Shown here in pieces: positions 57,471-64,000 of a stretch of 64,000 nt of DNA. The notes below the pieces were generated by a model. The model was not told the DNA's origin and ran no database searches. It was given only the letters and a program-made list of their open reading frames with translations. The stretch is from Spiroplasma tabanidicola. GTDB taxonomy: Bacteria > Bacillota_I > Bacilli_A > Mycoplasmatales > Mycoplasmataceae. Each line of letters starts with the position of its first letter. Position 1 is the stretch's first letter. The stretch spans positions 1,178,001 to 1,242,000 of the forward strand of contig NZ_CP046276.1 of NCBI RefSeq assembly GCF_009730595.1, in the 5' to 3' direction. The position numbers were made by a program, and so were the translations under genes.

Positions 57471-59336
57471 CTATATAAATTTAAGTATTGAATCTTTTGT
57501 TAGATAAACTTTTATTTTTTCTTTTCCTTCATATTTATTAGGTGAATAAAAAAATAATTTTATACCATGTTTAGAATTAAACTCATAAACATTTTTATCT
57601 TTGAATGAATCTGTTAAATTTACAATTCCAGAAAATTCTATACAATCTCCTTGAGAATCTTTTTTTGTTGAAAAAATTTTTAAAGGATCAACAAGTAGTT
57701 GTCCTTTTTCATTTAGTTTTAAATTTTCTTCTTTTAATTTAAATTTTTCTTTTGCTATTTTTAAATTTTTACCATCATATGTATAAGCTAATCTATTTTT
57801 ATTATGAAAAAAAGCACTTCCATATGTATTTCATTTTTCTTTTAATATTTTTGAAAAATTTGTTTCCTCAATTTTTGATTCTTGAACTAAATAAACTCTA
57901 TCTTTTAATTTATAAATATTTTCTAAACTGTTTTCTAAAAATACTACACAAAATTTTTTGTTAACTTTTTTTAAGTTTTGTACAACTTCAACTAATTGAT
58001 CACTTTCTTCACGTGATAATTTTTGAAACACATTGTAAAAAACTATGTTGTATTTCTTATTATAGATTGCTTCTAACAGCTGAAAGTAAACATTGTTAAT
58101 AGAACTGAACTTAAATAAATTGTTTTTAATACTAAAGTTCATCTTTAAATCTTTTGCAGTTAAATCGATTCATTCATTTGCTTGAACAGATATTTTTTTT
58201 ATAGCATCTTTATACTCTTGCTTACTTTTATTAAATTCTTTTTTATTTCCATCTTCAATTTTATTTTCCAAAACATATTTATGATACTTATGCATAACTT
58301 CAACTATTTTTCCTCTAATCATAGTTGACTCATCTAATAATGCTTCAAAAAACATTTTTTCTTGTTTTTTTCTAAATTCAAAACGTTGATCAATTGCAAG
58401 TTGTCTTCAATTAAACAATCCATCAACAGTTCTTATTTTTTTTATAAAAAAGTTTTCTAATTTTGTAATTTCAAATTTAATTTGGTTTTCTAAGCTTTTA
58501 ATAATAAATCTATTTTTTGTAAGCTTTCTTTTTATTGTGCTAATTTTTAAATCTATAATTTTTAACTGTTTTCTGATAACAAAATTTTGTTGTTTAAAAG
58601 AAAGTTCTTTTGCTTTTTTCTTTATAGATTTATCTTTATTATTTTTTGCATTATACTCACAATTACATAAAGAATTTAAATCTATAAAAGAATAAACTTT
58701 ATCTCAAAGACTTTGTAAAAAAGTTTGTAGTAATTCAAGATTGCTATTAGTTTCTTTTAAAAAATAATAATCTTTAATAATAATTTTAATGTGATCTGGG
58801 ATTTCGTTATTATCGTTATCAATTTTTGTATCATTAAAATCAATAATATGATCTAAAAATTCTTTTAATCATTGTTCTTCTATTTCAATAGAGTTTTTGA
58901 TAAACTTTTCAACCATTTCTTCAACTTTATCTCTCATCTCTAAATCAGTTTTATTGTTTTTAGAAGTTGCAAAAGAAAGATAAGTGTATTTAGAATTTAT
59001 AAAGTTTATTTTTGCTTGACTATAAAAGTTCTTATTTAACAGTAAAGAATAGTATAGTCATAATTTTTCTGGTCATTTTCTTAAAAGTTTCACTCCTGGC
59101 TTTATAAGAGCTACTTTTTTACTAGTTCAGTTTTTATTAACTTTGTCATATCCATCAACTTTAAAATAACCACTTTTTACTAAATGTTTTCCTTGTAATA
59201 TATTTTTGAAGTTTTTTAATAAATTTTTTTCACTTGAAATTACATTAATTATTTCTCCATCATTTAAATCAAAAGTAACATCTTGAGGAAGTACTTTTTT
59301 ATTTAAAAACTTGGCATTTCTTATATAAAAACTCAT
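57471..59336 (-). CDS. ABC-ATPase-like protein with no Walker A and a large helical insertion, 621 aa
   Basis: The N-terminal 70 residues look like the start of an ABC ATPase (FDLNDGEIINVIS, then LVKSGYFKVDGYDKV). Where Walker A should be it reads SSEKNLLKNF, without the Gly-rich loop or Lys-Thr/Ser. About 300 residues of Lys/Glu-rich helix follow, including SFKQQNFVIRKQLKIIDLK-type coiled coils. ABC-like sequence returns near residue 415 with FQKLSREESDQLVEVVQNLK and the FCVVFLENS and VYLVQESKIEE strands. A beta-rich tail ends VYLTKDSILKFI. The signature and Walker B are not recognisable. AGGAGGTA precedes the ATG. It is first gene of the prfA operon. Confidence 0.6.
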
Positions 59337-59591
59337 ATAGTACCTCCTTTGCTCTTTTTATTGTATAACAAAAACCCTAAAATAAATAAAACCTTATTAA
59401 ACATATATAAGGTTGTTTGATAATAACAACATATAAATGCTAAAATAAATTAAAATTAAGCAAAGCTAAAAGCTTTATGTTGGAAAATCATAAGACTTAA
59501 AACGGTTAAAAAAACTAAAAATAAATTTAATAAAAAAAACTATAAAATGAAATTAATAGTAAAATTTAAATTATTAGAGAGAGGATATTTT
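59337..59591 (+). other. Intergenic region upstream of the coiled-coil island
   Basis: No ORF. AACCTTAT...ATAAGGTT and GTTGTT...AACAAC palindromes lie near 59390-59430. The last 65 bases closely match the sequence ahead of the gene at 60394, so they belong to the duplicated module. Confidence 0.5.
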
Positions 59592-59833
59592 ATGGATGAT
59601 TTTTTAAAAAGCACGAACAAAGAATGAAAAAACTTGATAAGTGAAATGATGAAATAAATAAAAGAAATGAAGAAACAAATAAAAAACAAAAAGAAGTTGG
59701 AAAAGAATCCTTAATATTATTAGAAAAGTGAGATTATATTGAACAAGAACTTAGAAGCATAGCTCATGATATTAATATGAAAATTAAAAGATTTTTAGAT
59801 TCAGATAATCAAGATAGAGATTTTGATGCTTAA
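59592..59833 (+). pseudogene. Coiled-coil gene, copy 1, frameshifted
   Basis: ATG 59592 with GAGAGGA upstream opens MDDFLKSTNKEWKNLISEMM then stops. One base too few after codon 6 explains it: with the frame restored it reads MDDFLKEHEQRMKKLDKWNDE, then KQKEVGKESLILLEKWDYIE to FDA and TAA. That is about 81 aa, matching the intact copy at 60394 except that the heptad repeat is shorter. Copy 1 lost function, or a protein starts downstream. Confidence 0.75.
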
Positions 59834-59910
59834 AAATAAAAAATTAATTAATGTTTTTTTAAGAATTTTAATTTAAAGTGATAGTACATTTAAAATTTAA
59901 AATAAATCAT

Positions 59911-60046
59911 TTGTACTTGAAAATAGAAAATATATAATATAAAATATTCTTAATCAAATATAAATGGTTTGGGTTGGCAAAAGCCATTACACAGACAGGG
60001 TTGAAAAAACCCGAGGATAAAAAAGGAAACAATGTTTCCTTTTTTT
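59911..60046 (+). ncRNA. Structured RNA A, copy 1, with promoter and terminator
   Basis: TTGTAC (59911-59916), a 16-base spacer and TATAAT (59933-59938) give a good promoter; a transcript of about 100 nt would start near 59945. It holds TGGC-AAAA-GCCA (59975-59986) and GGGTT-GAAAA-AACCC (59998-60012). The terminator AAGGAAAC-AAT-GTTTCCTT with a T-run follows (60023-60046). A second copy at 62355 keeps both stems with sequence changes. No ORF fits. I did not recognise it as a known family. Confidence 0.65.
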
Positions 60047-60122
60047 GATTTATAGTGAGTTTGGTTAAAAATTACAAATAAAAGTTAAATTTATAAATAA
60101 TTTAATTATTAAAAATATCTTG

Positions 60123-60228
60123 TATAATATTAATACTTCCAAAAAAAGGAAGAGATACAGGCCTAAGTATTTTTAGGTAGGGTGGCCCCTTTGAACATGA
60201 TTTAAAGCACTTTTAGTGTTTTTTTTAT
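60123..60228 (+). ncRNA. Structured RNA B
   Basis: An extended -10 (TGTATAAT, 60121-60128) precedes a short transcript starting near 60135. Stems visible: CTTCC/GGAAG (60136-60140, 60148-60152), CCTAA/TTAGG (60162-60166, 60173-60177) and GGCC repeats that could pair. The terminator is AAGCACT-TTT-AGTGTTT plus T-run (60205-60228). No family recognised. It lies between RNA A copy 1 and the coiled-coil gene at 60394; 60229-60393 holds only the duplicated upstream sequence of that gene. Confidence 0.5.
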
Positions 60229-60393
60229 TAAAAATCACTATAAAAAATTTAATTAATATATTTTTGCACTAAAATTAAAGAACAGTTTATATAATAAATT
60301 GTTAATGATCTAAATTTAAAATAAATTTAATAACAAAAAAACTATAAAATGAAATTAATAGTAAAATTTAAATTATTAGAGAAAGGATATTTT

Positions 60394-60783
60394 ATGGATG
60401 ATTTTTTAAAAGAGCATAAAAAATGAATGAAAAAAACAAATAAAAAAATTGAAGAAACAAATAAAAAATTTAATCAAGCTTTGAAATGAAATGAAGAAAT
60501 AAATAAAAGAAGTGAAGAAACAAATAAATGAAATGAAGAAATAAATAAATGAAATGAAGAAATAAATAAAAGAAGTGAAGAAATAAATAAATGAAATGAA
60601 GAAATAAATAAAATAAGTGAAGAAACAAATAAAAAACAAAAAGAAGTTTGAAAAGAATCACTAATATTATTAGAAAAGTGAGATTATATCGAACAAGAAC
60701 TTAAAGGCATAGCTTATGATATTAATATGAAAATTAAAAGATTTTTAGATTCAGAAGAAAACGAAAGAATTTTTGATGCTTAA
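60394..60783 (+). CDS. Small coiled-coil protein with 7-residue repeats, 129 aa
   Basis: No known family. It starts MDDFLKEHKKWMKKTNKK with GAAAGGA upstream. The middle is an array of heptads, WNEEINK and variants RSEETNK and ISEETNK, about nine in all; the DNA is therefore a 21-bp tandem repeat. The C-terminal half (ESLILLEKWDYIEQELKGIA and DINMKIKRFLDSE) is conserved in the broken copy at 59592. All Trp codons are TGA. The product should be a parallel coiled coil; function unknown. RNA A copies lie on both sides of the module. Confidence 0.65.
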
Positions 60784-60823
60784 AAATAAGAATTTATTAA
60801 TTTTTATTTAAAGTGATAGTGAC

Positions 60824-60852
60824 ATTTAAAGTTTAATATAAATAATTTATAC
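60824..60852. repeat. 29-bp target-site duplication, left copy
   Basis: The 29 bases before the ISNCY element (starting ATTTAAAGTTTAATATAAAT) are exactly repeated after it at 62332-62360. Confidence 0.9.
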
Positions 60853-62331
60853 TGTCAATAACTAATCAATTTTTCCCAAAACTTTATTTTTAGAGTTTTT
60901 GTAAAATATTCAATTAGTATATTTTCATGGACTATTTGTTTTAATTTGCTTATGTGTTTTTTGTATATCATAAACACTTTTATCTTCATAAGCTTCTTTA
61001 TAAGTGGAGTTTTGTTGAACTTCAATTAAAGGCATTCATTCACTAAAAGAGTTTGAATATAATTGCCCATCAAAAGTTTCTACTACAAAAATTTTTGTTT
61101 TATTTTTATAAAAGACTGGCTCGCCATTCGAATGTGGTAAATAAAATTTATTTTGGTATTTTATTGTAGAACCTTTATTAATAGTTCTTTCAAATCTTCT
61201 TGATAAATAAAAGTCAATGTTTTTATGTTCTTTAAAAATAGCAAAAGAGTTAATGATATTATTTAATTGAAGGGAAAACTGTGAATTATATTTTTTAATA
61301 TATTCATTTAAAAATGAATTTGCTTCATTTATATTTGATATATTATTTTCTTTGAGTTCCTTTGGTAGGCGATCTTGAAGTGTATTTCACAACCTTTCAA
61401 TACGGCCTTTTGTTTGAGGAACACTTGAAGTTGTTAGCTTTATTCCTAAGTTATGACATAAGAATCCGTATTGTGTTAAAGAGTCAGAGTGAAGATCTGA
61501 CTCTTTTTCTTTTTGACTTCAAAATACAGTCCTTTTGTCAGTAAGTATCTCCTTTGGAACCCCATACTCCAATAAAACTTTTTTTGTTATATTGTAGTAT
61601 CCCATAAGAGTTTCTTCTTTATCAAAATATAAAGCTAAAACTTTACCTGTTGCATCATCTATAAAACCATGTAAATACCATTTCTCATTATCAACTCAGT
61701 AGTGGACTGAAGCATCAGTTTGCAAGCGCTCACCAAACTCTGTTTTTCGATTCTGCATAGGATGAATATTTTCTATTGAAAGCAAAGTATTCAAATACTC
61801 TCGTTTCTCAAGTTTTTTAATATTTTCATTTTTTAATAAGTTAGTAATTTTTTGTTTAATCATTTTTTTAGTTACTTTATGAATTCTTGGTGAATATAAA
61901 TTATTCTTTTTTAATAAATTGATTAAGTAAGTATATGAAACACTTATTTGATGGTTTGATAAAAGCTTTTCTAAAAAGTGTTTATAATTATATTCTTCAT
62001 ATTTATTAATGTACAAGTCAATAATTTGATCACTTATTTGATGTTTTATTTTTTTATTTGATATTCTTCCAGTATTTTTGTGGATAAATGCTGTGTAACC
62101 ATACTTTTTATATTTGTTAATTAATAAGTTAACATTTCTTATTGTTTGACAGATTTTTATAGCTGCAGCTTTTTTAGATAGTTTTTCATCAATTACAGCT
62201 TTAATTATTTCCATTTTATTTTTTTCATTCATTTTTAAATATCTCCTCATATTTAAATCCCCCATTATAAATTATATATTTGGGAAATTTTTATTTGTTA
62301 TATATAGGGAAAATATCATATGTTATTGACA
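60853..62331 (-). mobile_element. ISNCY-family (IS1202-like) insertion sequence, intact
   Basis: A 1479-bp element. Its ends are imperfect inverted repeats TGTCAATAAC...TTTTCCC. It encodes one intact transposase on the minus strand and is bounded by a perfect 29-bp direct repeat. Long duplications of this order are known for IS1202-type elements. It split a module made of the coiled-coil gene and RNA A copy 2. Confidence 0.9.
60862..62265 (-). CDS. ISNCY-family transposase
   Basis: The 467-aa product (or 456 aa from the internal MNEKNKM) has an N-terminal helix-turn-helix (KAAAIKICQTIRNVNLLINK) and an IS481-like second HTH region. The integrase core has LQTDASVHYW and WYLHGFIDDATGKVLALYFD (first Asp pair), GVPKEILTDKRTVF (second) and TTSSVPQTKGRIERLWNTLQ (Glu). 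The frame is uninterrupted with TGA as Trp, ending TAG at 60862. It may still be active. Confidence 0.88.
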
Positions 62332-62360
62332 ATTTAAAGTTTAATATAAATAATTTATAC
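62332..62360. repeat. 29-bp target-site duplication, right copy
   Basis: Identical to 60824-60852. Its last bases (TTATAC) supply the -35-like element of RNA A copy 2, so insertion left that promoter usable. Confidence 0.9.
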
Positions 62361-62492
62361 TTGAAAATAGAAAATATATATTATAAAATATTCTTAATCA
62401 AATCTAAATGGTTTGGGTTGGCGAAAGCCATTACGAGGAAAGGGTCGAAATATACCCGATGATAAAAAAGGAAACTATGTTTCCTTTTTTTG
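62355..62492 (+). ncRNA. Structured RNA A, copy 2
   Basis: The homologue of 59911-60046. It keeps TGGC-GAAA-GCCA (a GNRA-type loop here) and GGGT...ACCC with a different loop and flanking bases, plus the same GGAAAC/GTTTCC terminator. The -10 region is weaker (TATATT/TATTAT). Both copies share the segment AAATGGTTTGGGTTGGC. Stems persist while loops vary, as expected of a real RNA. Confidence 0.65.
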
Positions 62493-62693
62493 ATTCAAAA
62501 TATACTTTTAAAGCTATAAGATATCTATTTAGATTCTATTATTTTCATTTAAAATATCAAAAAGGTCTTTTAATTAATATAAAGTTGATTAATATTAATT
62601 AAGTTTTTTTTAGTCTATAAATTACCTTAAAATATATTATTTTTTTATTAATTATAAAATATATCAAAAGCAAGTCTAAGGAAAGGGATATTT

Positions 62694-63277
62694 ATGAAAG
62701 ATTTTATAAATTTTTTAGAAAAATACATAAAAAGATTTAAAAAAAAATGTTGATAAAAGAGATAGACTTATAAAACTAGCAGCAGAGAATAAAAACTTAA
62801 ATAAAAAAGTTGATTTATATGAAAAACAACTTAAAAATTATTTGATATTTGTAAAATAGGTGTGGAAAAAGCTGCATTATTAGCCACTGAAAAAAAGGAT
62901 ATAATAGAAAATGAAGAAATAAAACTTAAAGAAATGAAGGAAATAATAGCAATTTATGATGATAAATCTTATTTAGAAAATGAAGATTTTATAAAATTAA
63001 CTAATCTACAAGACGAATACGAGATTGAGTTTAACGAACTAAGTGAAATTCAAGATATGTTTATTCATTTAGTAAAAGCTGCATTAGATAAAGCCATGAA
63101 GATTAGTGAAAAACTAGCAGAATGTGAGGTTAAATATAACAATAATATAAAAAACTTAAGGAAGCTCTTCCTCAGTATAACAAGGATTGAAGAATGATAA
63201 ATGATAGATCTAGTCCTGTTCAAGAAGAAATATCTAAATTTATTGATAAGCATCTTAAAAAAGTTTTTGATAATTAA
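62694..63277 (+). pseudogene. Coiled-coil protein gene with three frame breaks
   Basis: ATG 62694 (AAAGGGA upstream) gives MKDFINFLEKYIKRFKKKCW then stops after a run of nine A (62739-62747). With one A fewer it continues NVDKRDRLIKLAAENKNLNK, then a second shift leads to CKIGVEKAALLATEKKDIIE. After that it runs to about NNNIKNLRK, and a third shift to EALPQYNKDW and FIDKHLKKVFDN with TAA 63277. The restored protein would be about 190 aa, all coiled coil. It follows RNA A copy 2 as the intact gene follows copy 1. I see nothing else in 62493-62693 apart from a TATAAA box. Confidence 0.65.
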
Positions 63278-63292
63278 ATATTAATTGAATAA

Positions 63293-63334
63293 AAAAATCT
63301 TAAATACAATTTAAGTATTCAAGATTTTTTTATA
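63293..63334. terminator. Bidirectional terminator
   Basis: AAAAAATCTTAAATAC pairs with GTATTCAAGATTTTTTT (one mismatch); T-runs on both sides serve rpmE (minus) and the coiled-coil region (plus). Confidence 0.75.
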
Positions 63335-63348
63335 AAGATTTCGAAAAA

Positions 63349-63639
63349 CTATTTAGACTTTGCAGACTTATTAGCTTTGTTAGCTTCTTTTTGTTTATTA
63401 CTTGCTGCTTCTTTTTCGGCAACCTTAGCTTCTTTTTTAACAAATTTTTCTTTAAATTTTTCAACTCTTCCTTCTGCATTTGCAAAATTTTGTTTACCTG
63501 TGTAGAAAGGATGACAGTTTGAACAAGTATCTATTCTAACTTCTTCTCCTTTAGTTGAACCTGAAATAAATTCATTAGAGCATGTTGTACATACAAATTT
63601 AGCTTCGAAGTACTTTGGATGTATATCTGTTTTTGGCAT
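63349..63639 (-). CDS. rpmE: 50S ribosomal protein L31, zinc-binding type
   Basis: L31 (96 aa) bridges the subunits. It starts [20 protein letters not shown] and has the four zinc Cys as [10 protein letters not shown] and [16 protein letters not shown]. An unusually long Lys/Ala/Glu-rich tail of about 30 residues ([20 protein letters not shown]) extends it beyond the usual 65-70 aa. An AAAGGAG-like site precedes the ATG. Confidence 0.95.
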   Translation of the reverse strand: MPKTDIHPKYFEAKFVCTTCSNEFISGSTKGEEVRIDTCSNCHPFYTGKQNFANAEGRVEKFKEKFVKKEAKVAEKEAASNKQKEANKANKSAKSK

Positions 63640-63732
63640 ATTTCCAACTCCTTTTTTAAAACCATATAATATAGGTCATACAAAAGTAATAATACCATAT
63701 TTTTTAAATATATAGTAAATATTTAATTAACA

Positions 63733-64000
63733 TTATTTTTTTAATTTAAACAGTAATGAATTTAATAATACTAATAATGTTGAAAAAAACATTGCTATCA
63801 TTCCTATAAATGGAGTTAATATTGCAAAAATCGCAAGTGGTAATACAATAGCGTTATATATAAACGCTCAAAATAAATTAGTAAATATTATTTTTTTTGT
63901 ATACTTGGCATATTTTATTGATTCAACTATTAAATCAATATTTGGATTTAATAAGCTAATATCAGACTCAAGATTTAAAAAAGCATTTTTTGATAATATT
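63733..64000 (-). CDS. Heavy-metal P-type ATPase, C-terminal fragment
   Basis: Only the last 88 codons lie in the window. ILSKNAFLNLESDISLLNPN then YTKKIIFTNLFWAFIYNAI resembles the end of the cytoplasmic P domain and the last two helices of CPx-type (copper or similar) ATPases. It ends LLVLLNSLLFKLKK and TAA. The metal cannot be inferred without the missing CPx motif. Confidence 0.7.

Noticed and set aside
60123-60228. T-box leader
   Set aside because: A GGGTGGCC segment is suggestive, but the RNA is under 100 nt, has no specifier or AG-box regions, and no synthetase or transporter gene follows.
60406-60661. Two minus-strand Phe/Leu/Ile-rich ORFs
   Set aside because: They mirror the heptad repeats of the coiled-coil gene on the other strand and lack ribosome sites.

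Overview
The window is AT-rich bacterial DNA from a wall-less bacterium (Mollicutes) that reads UGA as tryptophan. In nearly every conserved gene (alaS, tuf, prfA, nrdE, tdk and others) in-frame TGA codons fall where the family has Trp. I did not find CRISPR arrays, tRNA genes or rRNA genes. The ribonucleotide reductase small subunit carries the Val/Pro/Lys metal-site substitutions known from Mesoplasma florum and related Mollicutes, which together with the gene content suggests a Mesoplasma/Entomoplasma-type genome (inference; the genus is not proven).

Layout. 1-0.4 kb: start of the S10 ribosomal operon (rpsJ, rplC, minus strand). 0.65-2.6 kb: a leader with a 36-codon ORF and an attenuator-like terminator in front of an amino-acid permease. 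2.6-16 kb: a tandem ABC exporter pair, a PAP2 membrane phosphatase downstream of alaS, an MsbA-type ABC exporter, a HAD phosphatase with a peroxiredoxin, a GNAT enzyme and pepF. 16-26 kb: three paralogous M17 leucyl aminopeptidases around a redox module (HxlR regulator with a palindromic operator, a Cys-rich small protein, CoA-disulfide reductase/NADH oxidase), a dicarboxylate/amino-acid symporter and an acyltransferase. 26-29 kb: a GIY-YIG protein, a YwaF-like membrane protein, then about 1 kb of decayed genes and a frameshifted ASCH gene. 29.2-33.6 kb: the str operon (rpsL, rpsG, fusA, tuf). 33.7-38.5 kb: a GH18 lipoprotein, a short Obg GTPase and membrane proteins of unknown role. 38.5-39.7 kb: a decayed IS3-family element.

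41.6-45.3 kb: the nrdF-nrdI-nrdE operon. 45.6-52 kb: a PD-(D/E)XK-like protein and two very large repeat proteins (855 and 1003 aa) that look like a surface or cytoskeletal pair. 52-59.3 kb: tsaC, then a tight six-gene operon: an ABC-ATPase-like protein without a usable Walker A, nrnA, tdk, prfA, prmC and a polytopic membrane protein. 59.6-63.3 kb: an accessory island with tandemly duplicated modules, each a small coiled-coil gene followed by a compact terminator-ended RNA. It also holds a second unrelated structured RNA and an intact ISNCY-family IS flanked by a perfect 29-bp target duplication. 63.3-64 kb: rpmE and the end of a heavy-metal P-type ATPase.

The most unusual material is the coiled-coil/RNA island at 59.6-63.3 kb. 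Next are the permease leader, the repeat-protein operon, the degenerate ABC-like protein and the metal-free-type ribonucleotide reductase. Gene ends were adjusted by hand wherever a TGA codon would otherwise end the reading frame.
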